Of a DNA stretch of 64,000 nucleotides, positions 35,460 through 47,700 are shown piece by piece. The stretch lies in contig CACVBU010000362.1 of NCBI GenBank assembly GCA_902728285.1, forward strand, positions 1,655,540 to 1,719,539, read 5' to 3'. A model generated the notes under the pieces. The model had not been told where the DNA came from. It saw nothing but the letters and a program-made list of their open reading frames with translations, and searched no databases. The translations under genes and the position numbers were made by a program. Source of the stretch: Clytia hemisphaerica. Taxonomy: Eukaryota > Cnidaria > Hydrozoa > Leptothecata > Clytiidae. Within the stretch, counting starts at the first letter, position 1, and each line of letters starts with the position of its first letter.

Positions 35460-35764
35460 TCTTGTGATGATTTATAATGATATAGACTTTATTGGCTGTT
35501 AGCTGCTTTTTGCTTAGTTTTTCTGCTCGATACTACTGCTACTGGATGTGGGTACAAAAAGTGAATCAGCAACCTTGTTTATTATTGCTTGGTTGCACGT
35601 GTTGACACTTTTATCCATAATGCAAAAGAAAGTTTAACATAGTAAAAACAACCACAAAATTTGTTAAAAGATGCTGACTCGGCAAAAGTATATCCAAGCT
35701 GAATGAGCACTCTCTGAATTTTTGGCTATGCTGAAAACTCTTGGATCTACCAATAAAAACAAAT
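35460..35764. promoter_or_regulatory. Bidirectional promoter between PSMD4 and DENND10
   Basis: The ATG codons of the two divergent genes are 305 bp apart. The spacer has a CCAAT box near each end (ATTGG at 35491-35495 and CCAAT at 35750-35754), a CACGTG E-box at 35596-35601 and a MARE-like site at 35672-35684. It has no transposon-like repeat, unlike the flanking 10-kb introns. This fits a compact housekeeping promoter serving both genes. Confidence 0.75.
35672..35684 (+). promoter_or_regulatory. MARE / antioxidant-response-like element (CNC-Maf site)
   Basis: The 13-mer TGCTGACTCGGCA differs at one position from the palindromic Maf recognition element TGCTGACTCAGCA. It also contains the CNC core TGACnnnGC. 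In other animals CNC factors (NFE2L1, SKN-1, Cnc) raise proteasome subunit genes through such sites. It lies 213 bp from the PSMD4 start codon and 81 bp from that of DENND10. Confidence 0.6.
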
Positions 35765-38700
35765 ATGGCGGCCGTTGTAGGTTTGCAAGGAGCTTCGATT
35801 TGTGGTAAGAAATTTTTCTTTTTTTGCTCTAAGTCTTGCATTTCTTTAATAAACTTTTCGAATTTTGTCTTCAAATTCTTATCTCTTACTATTCTTTATT
35901 ATTTGGACTTCGAAATTTTGCGGCAAAGCGCAAATTATTGTCAAAGTAGGATTTCTGAATGAGTCTAAAAAGTTTTTCAATAGGAATTTTTAAGTACTGT
36001 TAGAGTACCCTGCCCAGTTGGCGACCGAAATTTTTTTGATTCAAATTTTTCACTTACTTTTTACTTTTTTGAAAATCCTTTTCAACCAACGGTTAGACAA
36101 CTTTTAACATGCTCTTCGTGTTTGTTTTGATTTTTTATTTGAGGCGATCTTCTTAGGGGAGCCGTCCATTTTCATTTGACAACGCAAAACGTCAAATTGA
36201 CGTTATGAGGGGGTGGGGGTTTTCAAAAGTTAGGTTTGACGTTACAAGAAATCAAAGGTATACCTTTTTGTGAAAATCGCGGATATTTGTAACCACCAAC
36301 CACACTATACTTTATAAGCTTTCGAAAACATATTTGTGTATGAAGTACATGAAAATTTGCTGCTCGCATAATCCCATTGGCTCGCGCTATGATATCATTA
36401 CATCATATTTTCATTGTTTGCGCGATCGAGCGAACCACATCGCACAAGTGGGCAAAGAAAGGTTGTACGCCTAAAGCACGGTACGGACCTAGCGCCAAGT
36501 AAAGCTTTTAATTTCTTTTTTAAATAAAGGTCATTTGTTAAAAGATCACATACACGCACGGGTACAACCAAGTACGGACTTTGCGACGGAACGGGAAAAC
36601 TTTGATGAAAAATGGCTACAACTTTTGGTTACATATCGCTTGACGTTATCTGTGGGGGGTGGGGGGGTTCAGAGGATAACGTCAATTTGACGTTTTGAGT
36701 TGTCAAATGAATATGGACGGGTCCCCTTAGAATAAAAAACTTTCGAAGCGAGCGGTACTAGTACCCAGTTCTCGACCGACGTACCAGTCTGCGACCGATC
36801 GCAAGAAGGAAAAAATTAGTGCTCTACTTGCAGGTAAGGTCATATTAATTGATCAGGATGATAAAAAAACTTATAAGCTTTCCCGTATTAAATTTATTTG
36901 CACTCATTCATTTGTTTTAAAATAGTTTACTTACATTTCCCTTCGGCATGTTTTTTCAGAATTTTTCTTCAAGTCGCCATATTTTTCTAAAGTTTGTTTT
37001 TGTTTTGTTTTGAAAGTGGCGGGTCTATGGAGAGTCTTCATTTGATAAAAACGCGGGAATTTTTTATGTCTGTTTTTTTCTCTTTGCGTCTGGAATGTTT
37101 TGATCAGTCGGGTGTTTAAGATAAAAACTGCAATTATTGCTCTTTTCAGAAATTATTGCCGAAAACGGCAATTTTTTAACGATGAAATGCTGAATCAGCA
37201 AAATGTGTTGTCCTTTTAAGGGCAAAGATGTCAGAGGTGTTTGAAAATAGTAAAATTGCATCGAGAAAAAGGTTTTTCGGATTTTTAAAAGTGATTTTTT
37301 CAATTTTTCATTGCTCAATAACATGAAAAGTTCTAAAATAATATGTTTAAAAAGATCCTGCATCGATGCCGAAACACAGCCAGAAAGAGATAACAAAACC
37401 CCCGTTGTAAATTTGTTTACATATGACTCGATTTTGTTATCTGCATTTCCAACAACCAATTGAAAACAAAACTAAACGAGGCACAGTGGGCCTACTTATC
37501 GCGAGGGTGTCAAATACCACGTGTTCAATAATAAAATCAACTTTTATTTGCAAAAACGGCAATAATTGCCGAAAACGGCAATTTTCATTTATTTACTTTT
37601 TTATTTTTCTGCTGATTAGCATTTATTCGTTAAAAAATTGCCTTTTCGCAATAATTTCTGAAAATAGCAATAATGCAGTTTTTAATCTTAAACACCCGAC
37701 TGTTATCGCAATGTAGAGTCTTCTTTTCTTTTTTAGTTTGGTCGGTCGCAGACTGGACGTCAAATTCGAAGCTGATTGCATCAACTTTTTATCATATTCA
37801 AGCGAAGGAAACTGTATCGAGCTGATTTTACAGAAATGCTTTCTAACATATTCTCGTTTTGGACAGATTTTTTGGAGTGGGAGTTGAAGCGTTTTTCTTA
37901 CGAAGCTTTTTTGTCCACAGGTAGCCATTTTTTATTTTTTTTCGACAAAACGGGTTTTTCATGTGCTTCCGTGCAAATTGGATCTTTCGGATTCTACTCG
38001 TTCTTTTCTAGAACTTTTTTTTACACAGTACGGGAATAGGTCAAGGCAGATTACTACCAAAAGAAATGCTCAAGGTTTGTTTTTGCATGACTTTTCTGGG
38101 TTTCAAAGAGTCGGTCGCCAACTAGACCGGTCGCCAACTGGCAGGGGACTCTAAACCAGTTAAGTAATCGTTATATTTTAAGAATATACCAAACTGTGAA
38201 AGGTTGAGGCTTTTCTGAAAATATAGGCCCTGGAATGGTAGGAAAGGCCAGATGTTCGTTTTCATTTTTACATATCGAACTTAAAATAAAGAAACAGAAA
38301 GTCATCTTATGGAAATGACCTAATTTTTTTACAGTTGTTCCCTTAAGCCAATGATTATTGGCTAGAGAAGATCAACCATATTTTGACAAAATTTACCTTT
38401 TAGAGCCCTTAAGTGGCCTGATTTAGCCTTAAAGGGATAATCCCACTCTCGCAAATCAAAATATTATGGTCAGTGTCTGGAATTTGATGGTCGAGCGCGA
38501 TTCAAGTTACAATTTGATTGGTCGAACGGATTTCACTTCGTTTCGTAATCTAAACAACCGAAAAATACTTTGCGAATAAAAAGTCGAAGTTGGGAGGGAG
38601 GCGAAGAAAATCTTTCGTGTAATTTCTTCGTCTTGTTATACTTATCTGAAGGAAATTTTCTGTTTTGCTATGCCAAAATTGATTCACAAATGTAAATACT

Positions 38701-41700
38701 ACGCAAGAGTTTTCTATACACACAGAGATTGTGAGATGAGAAATTAACAGTTCTGTTTTGTTTTCCTGTGTTCTTTGTGTTTCCTCAAGTCAAGAGCATG
38801 AACAAAAACAAATAGTAATAAAGCATAAAATTTTTTGAAAAAAAATAACATCAATTACAAAATTCCTGTATACATTTGGATTTTGAAAACTATATAAAGT
38901 ATTTACAAATTCTTTATGGCTTCACTTTCAACAAGCAATAAGCAAAAGCTCGTCCCAGCGTTGAAAAACTCTTAAGCATATAGCTCTCACCCAACAAAAT
39001 TGTGAATTTTAAGAATTAGATATTCAAGAATCGATGAAAAATTTGCTTTTATGATATATAACATCATGGGGTTTTGTGAATGTGCTGGAAAGATATTGGT
39101 TCTTGAAAGGTCAATAAATGGCCCATTTTGGCTTAAAATTTGATGAAACAAAAATCACAAATATGAATAATATTATTCTCATCGTATTTCAACATATTGC
39201 CTCAAAACATATTAATATTTCCCAAGGCATGTATTTTCGAAGATCAAAAATCATATACTGAAAAATTAGCACTGTTTAAAAAATATGGACATTTTTGGAA
39301 AAAAATGAGAATGAAACATTTTTGAAAAAAAATCTGTTAGTATTTTTCCATTGGCTATTTCTAAGGTATGACTAAGTCTAAAATTAAATTTTAGCAGCTA
39401 AATATTTACCAGATGACTTGTTTAAGCATGTCATATAAACATCAAGTTGATTGATGAACAAGTTTTGGAGAAAAGATAATTTTAAAATGCCAACCTGGAT
39501 TTTCCGTCACGGCGCAACGCAAAACTTTAAAGTACACTAAAGAATTACCTTGGTGTTTTAAGAGTGAATTCCTTTAGTGATTCTCAACAGTCCTAATAGG
39601 TCTAATATTTTAAACATTTAAAAACTGAAAAAATTCTGCTTTGTTCAATTTTATTTAGAAATTATGATTTTCCGTCACGGCGCAACAGAAATTTTAGACC
39701 CCCTAAAAACTCCATTGGACATCTGAAAGACTTAATTTTCAGTTAACTTGAAAATTATCAATTTTTAAAAACATTTGGTAAGGTAAACTACTTTGTAGTC
39801 TTTATATGCCCATTTTGTAAAAATCTTGATTTTTGTGAGCTTTCCAGGGATTTTAGCCTGGAAATTGGAAATCTGGTCATAACTTTTCAATGGAGCATGT
39901 TCCTGCTCTGATTTTTTCACATATTGTTCATGAAATGATATTCTTTATGTCTATATAAAAAATTTTGACATTCTGAAAACTTCATTTTTTGCCATTTTTC
40001 AGATTTTTTGGGACGAGCTTTTTGCTTATTGCTAACAGTGATGTAAAAGTATTTGAATAATAATATGACCTCCTCTTTGAAGTTGCCTTCCAAAATATTT
40101 CTTTCCATTCAAAAAAAAATTCTCAATTAAAGCACCCTCAGAATTTTTCACACAGTAGCACTTCATAGGGAAAAAAGTTGCCTAGTAAATAAAATTTTAT
40201 CAAAACTGTTGGTGAAAAAATACTTCCTTTTTTTAGCAGAAAATGTTTTTAATATCTTAAAATTTTATCATTGAGTATTATGTATTTATCGTCACTTCAT
40301 ACAACATCAGTCACAATATTCCACATTCACTCAAGTTAAACAACGTAAATAAAATGTAAACAGTTCTTCTTACAGCAGCATATCCATACGACTGTAAAAA
40401 ATGCAGCTATGTCCATCCATCACGAAACAAACTGGTACATGAAAAATATGTTCAACTGGTACGAGGACTTTCAAAAAGGGTGCAGAGATATGTAGCTTCA
40501 GAGTCGAACCATGCCAGAAGCACAAGAAAACAAAGTCCCTTGATCGATGGTTTGATCTTAATTTTCAATGATAGTCACAGGATTTTAAATTTAATCAAAT
40601 CAATGTGTCTTACTGCTACTTCCTCAACATTATTTCATAAAATTCCAAATCAGTACAATATGATGCTCAGAACCAGAGTTTTTCATTCATCGTAGAGTTA
40701 CTTTTCACTTCATTTTATTTGGTTTGTGCAAAATCTCATGATACAGTGCTTTTATCGAGAAAATAATATCCGCGTTCCATGATTCTATCGAAGTATTCTG
40801 AAGTTATGTAGACTACTGTCTCCAGAGTTGATTTTTCAAGTCATTGGATGAACAAAAATGTCCCATATTCTGAAGTACGAACCATGAAAATCTTCTTTGA
40901 ACAAGGCTTTCTTGTCTTGATGAGTTTCATTCACTTCTCAGATCCATATATGCACACTTTCGAGAGATGAACAAGTCTTTCTTGTCTTGTTGATGAGTTT
41001 CATTTCACTTCTCAGATCCATATGCACACTTTCGAGAGAAAATAGAAATCTCTTTCTCCCCTTAGTAGGGGGAATTTTGTTCGATTTTTTGGAATCGCTC
41101 GACTGTTTTGTTAGAAGCACTTGTTATACATTTTTGGAAAGCTAAGGGGTAGGGGAATCGAAATTTCTATGTTTCCAATTTTTTTTCGGACACTTTGGTG
41201 TGATTTTCGGACGAATAAAACGGTCTCAGGCAAAAATCATAGGGTTAAAAATTAATGAAAATTTTAGCTCGAGAAAACGGAGACCTGTTGTATATTTTTG
41301 GAAAGCTCTCAAAAAATTAAGATTAGAGATATATTGCAGGTATAGGTGATTTCTGTACCTAACTCGAGATATTAACCCTTGAAAACCGTGTTTTTCAACC
41401 AGAAACAGCTATTTTGTCCAGTTTTTGCGCTTTTTGAAGCTCAATATCTCGAGTTAGGTACTAAAATCACCTATACTTGCAATATATCTCTAATCTTAAT
41501 TTTCTGAGAGCTTTCCAAAAATATACAACAGGTCTCCGTTTTCTCGAGCTAAAATTTTCATTAATTTTTAACCCTATGATTTTTGCCTGAGACCGTTTTA
41601 TTCGTCCGAAAATCACACCAAAGTGTCCGAAAAAAAATTGGAAACATAGTAATTTCGATTCCCCTAAACCTTAGCTTTCCAAAAATGTATAACAAGTGCT

Positions 41701-44700
41701 TCTAACAAAATAGTCAAGCGATTTTACAAAATGCCCTCTACTACCTTGAGTGTTCAAAATTGACTACATTGTTATTTAACTGAAAGAGGCAAGAGAAGAG
41801 ATAGTTCTGTATAAATTGGTTAGCAAAAGAATTCAACCTTGACATTAAATATCTTCTTGTATCTTCAGCATCATAGAAAAATAAACATTGAAACTTTGCA
41901 CAAAGATAATTGAATAAAAACACTTTATGATTTTGATAATATTAACATGTTATAGACACCTAAAAGTATATTTAATCAGTGGTAAAAATATAAACATTTC
42001 ACTGATCAAATTATTTCGCTTCCATTTTGAAAGCTTCGAAGCTTCTGATGCTAGTCTATCTTAACTTCATTTCTCTCGCAATTCCCGCACAAACTTTCCG
42101 TGAATCGTTTTTAACTTTGCTGGATAAAATGAAACAAGTTTATTTGCTAGCGTCTTTTGTTCTAGTATTGGATTATCCCTTTAAGAGGAAAAAAACAACG
42201 AAGTTAAGCAAATTTTCAATCGATCATATCTTTAAGAGACTTCAAACCCCCACTGAGATTTTTTGAGATTATAAACTAGACCTACTAAGGAAGCATTACT
42301 GAAAGTTTCAAAAAAATTTGTTGTGGGTTCAAAAAGATACGCCATCTTGAATTTTGCTCCAGATCTGCCAAAATAGCAATTTTTCGGCCATTTTTGACGG
42401 TTACGTAGAAATAGAAATCCTGAAAATGTTATTTTTGTGGCGAAAACCCACCAGTAAACCACTCCAGGTCAAAAGTTTGCTTCAAAAAAGTCTCAAGGAC
42501 CATCAGCAGCAGCAGTTTCGGACCATGTTCGGGCCAGATTTTCGAAAACTTGCTACGATTAAATTCCTTGTTTTAGCAAACAAATTCAAAAATCTTCATC
42601 TTTATTCAAATATTCAAACAACCGCACTATGGGTGGTTTCAAATTATGACCTGTGAACACTGTGACTCCCGACCAAAAATGGCACATGTAATTATAAACA
42701 AAGTCAAAATGCCGCGAATGCGGTGGAAATCTCTTTGAACGAAGGAGGGAAAAAGTCTGACAAATTTACCGACTCACTGACTCACCGACTCAATTCTACT
42801 TAATTTTCAAGAGTCGGTCGGGCGACGCGAAACGAAGATATTTGTGATTGCCGCCTTACCTACCTTTTTCTAGCTTATCAGGTTCCATTCTTTGGTTAGA
42901 TTTAGAATGCACAACTGGCCCACGCTTCTTGAGATTGAACTCGATCAAAATACAGGCCTCACATACGAAATGCCATTCAGAACATTACAACAGCTTTTCG
43001 AAAAAGGTGTTTGTCCACGGAAGAATATTTCAATAAATTCCAAAATACAACGCGCAGTCAGCGATTCCTTGAAAAGCGACCCTGTGTGCTATCTGGGGCG
43101 TCTGGGGTAGTCTCTCAAAAACAAATGATACGGACCCCGGGGCATAGGCAGGGTCGTTGTTTTCTCCGTAACTTTTAGTTCTAAGATCAGTTTCAGTCCA
43201 GTTTTCTGTGCGTTTTTCTGTGCGTTTTTGAGCTCGATTTTTTCCAGAGGCTACTGATCGAAGGTTCGATTATGATTGAAGTATAAAGTAAAGAGTGTTT
43301 CTAAGATCAGCTTTATAGTATCGTTTTCTTCGTAACTTTTGAGAGTGTTTCTAGGTTCACTTTTATCAGCTTGTCTTCTTTGTAACTTAACAGTTTGTTT
43401 CTAAGCACTTTTTTATCAAATCGTTTTCTTAGTATTTCTAAGTTCACTTCTTCTTATTAAGGTTAGAAAATATATCTTGTTGGTTGAAAAATTATGATAA
43501 TTAAAAAAAAAAGACTGAATAATTTAACCAAGAAGATAGAATTTGATTTTTACTGGTACTAGATTTTGAGTTTGACCCACTGGATTTGATTTCAGTTGGA
43601 CATAATGTCCAAGTGACTAAAATAAATTTATTTGCAGCCATAAGGTAGTGGTTTTAGTATGAAATTTTGTTTGCTTTCATTTTTGGTAGCTTGTGAGAGC
43701 CTGCTTGAATTTTTGGCTTTTTTGCCAAGTGCAAAAGTCTGACTTAAAAATTTGAAAATGAGATAAAATAGACTTTGAGAGAAAATATTTCAAGTTGCAA
43801 CTAAGGTCACATGGTTTTTTCTGATTTACTGTGTAAGGAAGCAGAACTAAGGTTATATTATGATTGTTATATGTATGTTATAGGATAATATATATTATAT
43901 GTTGCATGGATAATATGTTTGTATAATATATATTATAGCTAGGTCTACCATCTTTCCCTGACAGTAGAGATTATTGTTTGAACATGAGGCTAGTCTAGAT
44001 CTCTACTGGCCCCCAGTGCACTTCTCCTTTGAGTTCCTTGCTGGGAGATTGGGCCGAGTGAGCTCTCCTCCTTGTGCCATGTGGTTTTGAGAGTCCATTC
44101 TCTCCAGCAAGGACAGTTGAAGCCTGACCATCGACAAGACAACAATGAATCTTCATATTCATTTAACTAATATATTGGCATAATCCAGATCAGCTAAGAT
44201 AAAGTTTGGGATTATTTGGACAGTATGTCTTCATTGTCAAATATATATCTAGACTTTTTATAACATCATGTCTTCACCTATCGTTCGATCTCATCCAGCC
44301 CACACTAGCGTAACACGTTTTTTTTTTTTAAGAAACTAGTTTTACCAAGCAGCCTCAATGTTTCTTAAGAAATTGGCCTTTTGAGCCTTAAATGTTTCTT
44401 AGATGTTTCTAAACTTTTTGAAATAATCAGCCTATTTTTCATGCAAAGATTGGAAGGTTCTAAAAAACAGAGTTAAAAATGTTATTTTCTCATTCTCAGC
44501 CTCAGCATGTTTCTTAGATGTTTCTTAGTTTTTAGGCATTCTGAGCCTCATGTTTCTTAAAAGTGTGTTTCTTAAAAAAAAAAAAACGTGTAATCCGCTT
44601 TCTCACAACTGAAAGTACTTGTCATGTAAAGTGTCAAAATATCCATAAAAAACCATGTGACCTTGAACGCGCTTTCCATGATGTCGGCCTCTAGACAGTT

Positions 44701-47700
44701 CGTGGAAGTATATACTTCGATTTGTGAAGCGTCTTTACATCACATAGAACAAAAGAAAATAGCAAAAGAACAAAGGAATTACCCATAGCCACCATTTCGC
44801 AACCATGGAGAATCACGATTTTACGGAAATGGGAATCCTCATATCAAACAAAGCATCTTCTGAAGATGTCATTCTTCCCCATGAAGTGTTATAAAATTCC
44901 CTATAGAAAGACACATTCTCCTACGAAGAGGCTTAAAAAAAATCAGCATTTTTGAGAAAAATTGAGGCAAAAATGTTTTCTTAAGTGCGATTTTTTTAAG
45001 CTGGTGAGGCAAAAATAAGGCCCTGCCTACACCAGAAAAAGTTTCAAAGTTTTGAAAACCATTGAAAAGTACTGTTTACCACCAAAAGAGGGAAAACAAT
45101 TCCAATTTTCAATCACTGTGTAAGCCTTGAATTGTCAATAGCCTCTGTAAATCCCTTGTAAAGTGACCAGATTTTAGAGAATTTTAGAGGGTGGGCTATT
45201 GCAAAATTTCCGCATTTTAATCAAATTTTTAGACAAAATGTGACAAATCTAACCAACCAGTATCCGTATCAGAAACTCAACCAACCACCCTTAGTTGATA
45301 AATAAAAGTTTTGGTTTTAGGTAATGAGATCATTCAAATGAAACTGGGGGATAATAAGTTTTTTAAATATTGTCTTTCGAAAGAATTGCATTGTATGATC
45401 TAATAAGCACTTTTAAAGTATGTTAAGAAATGTTAGTCTGATTTTTTAAAATCTTATTTCTGTTTTTTTTAAATCTTATTTCTGTTTTTACTTTAGAAAG
45501 GGACACAGATGGCGAATGTATGTTTGTATGGGTTTATCCACAGATCAGTCCAGATCTTAAAGAAGTTATACTCAATAAATGTTCCATATTAACTGAGGAT
45601 CATTCTGAAACAAAGTTTTGTTTTTGTCAAGTGAAAGGGACCTGGTATTACATCCTTCGAACAGATATTTCTCAAGCACATGCAGTCAAAAATGTAAGCT
45701 TCCACTGTTATTTTTTTCCCTTTTTTAAAACTCTTTAACGTTTATATCATTTAGAAATTATATTTAGCAAAATTCTTTTGATAAAATTGTCTTGGATAAA
45801 GTTAAGTTATGTATAAAAATTGATTTTGAAAATCCTTTAAAACAAATTATTTCTTATTGTCCAATTCTTTTTCTTTAGGTCAATGATGTTTTCTTTGTCA
45901 TCTTAGCAGAGGTATTCATTATCAAAAGAAAATGTATTGTTAAACTTTAAGATGTTTTTCTTCAACAATGTTTTCAAATCTTTGCTGTTTCATTAGTAAT
46001 TTTCTACTTCTACTTCTCCTTCTGCTTTAGTTTCTCTTTTTTGAACATTTTTTCTTCTTTGAAATAACTTTAGTACATCCAAAACTGCCCCAAGCCATTC
46101 TTTATTGGAATAGCTTTATCCGAAACTACCCCTTAGGTACCCATTGTATTTTTTATGCTCATGTTGCCATGCTATCAATATCCTTACTAAAATTTTATAA
46201 ATTTTCAGGACTTCAATCCAGAATTATATCAAAATCTAGCAGAATGCAGCACAAAGGATTATTTGAAAGGACATTCAACAACAAAAGTGCTACAAAACTT
46301 TCTCACCATGTACACAAAAGGATACTGCCTAAAAGATGACGATAAAAAGTTAGTTCACACTGATTTTGATAAAAGGAAAGCATACATGGAAACTTGCATT
46401 AAAGGTGAAATGTTTTGTTTGTGTTGTGTTTTTTTATGAAGTTGACTCTCTCTAGATTGAACACGATTCCTTTTCACTTGTAAAGTAAGTTTAGGGTTTT
46501 ATTATTCTTTTAGAATTGTATCTGGAAAATAAAAAAAATATTGATAATGAAGCCTCCAAAAGAATTTATCCAGCTTTTATTTTTTATAGAGATGATCACA
46601 TTATTTGGAATGGAGTCTATTCTCATTTACGTTGCTGTACTATTGAAGAAAAGGATAGCTATTTATCATCCCAAACTCACCACCTTACACCATATATGCA
46701 GGTATAATATTCATTGATATTTATAGTTCTTTAAGTCTTAATACTACATTCTTCTGCATTCTTATCTGTCTAGACTTGTAAACAAGTCTGTAATTACTCT
46801 GGCTATAAGAACTATATAATAATAATAAAAAGTAAACTATAAATGTCCACGCACGGGGAAAAGGAGAATTACAGACTTGAAGCCTCTTCCACGCCTTTTT
46901 TTTCTTCAGCTAAAATCATAAGCTCAGACATACAGATTTCTGTATGTCAGGTGCGTACGTGTTTACGTTTATTTTTCTTTCTTTTTATTGCGTTTTAACA
47001 ATTGTTCTTTTATTTCTATGTTCCTAAGTTCAATGTTACTACGAAATAGCATTTAGTCAAAAAAGTTGGATGGTTTCTCAAAAATCTAAAAAAAGTTGAA
47101 AAATTAAACAACGTTTTTTGAGGAAAGAAGCTTCTAGTCGTTGAAATTAAAAAAAGAAAAAGAAACATCACTTTTTCCATGCTTTTCCTTTTGAGCTTGA
47201 ATTTTTAGATAGAGTCTGTTTTCAACGACTTGTTTACTAGTCTATTATCTGTCTAGCAGTAAAGCCGTTGAGAACTTTCAAATACATAAATAACTAAATA
47301 CTATTGAAAACGTGCAACCCTGTAATAGTGTTATGAGATTCTTAAAAATTTTAGTCACTATTCATATCATGATTTTCTGATGGGATAAACTTTTAGGGTT
47401 GTCACTATTTTTTTTTCTGGTTTGTAGAATTATATCACCTGGTCTGTGGCACTGGAGTGTAATTTGTTATTTATTTTGTCTTCCCTCTTTCTTTGCGTTC
47501 AAGATCACTGCCAGCTTTTTGCATCCACCGCAAGGACTGGAATATTGTGTATCCATTCTTAACACTGACAGGAGAGAAGGAATTGGAAGAAATCAAAAAT
47601 AAACGCACCTACGTGGCTGGTTTTACGAATGGTGAAGTTGAGAACAGACCCGATCTTTATGACATATATCTACAAGGTACTTTACTTGATAAAGTCTACT

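Larger units (their letters stand above)
35805..45496. other. DENND10 intron 1 (9.7 kb), repeat-filled
   Basis: It contains the nested foldback complex (36001-38153), a 1100-bp TIR element, a long hairpin near 41400, a copy of the 35150 repeat at 42780, and a CACGTTTT MITE at 44311. I find no host exon. Confidence 0.7.

Noticed and set aside
37064-37928. Long frames on both strands
   Set aside because: They lie in the foldback element at 37105-37704 and its host transposon.
44804-44900. ATG at about 44805 (MENHDFTEMG) as the DENND10 start
   Set aside because: No donor joins it in phase to 45497. Exon 35765-35804 gives a matching phase and family-like residues.
46910-46950. 41-nt candidate DENND10 exon with good acceptor and donor
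   Set aside because: The length fits, but the required phase meets a TAA stop.
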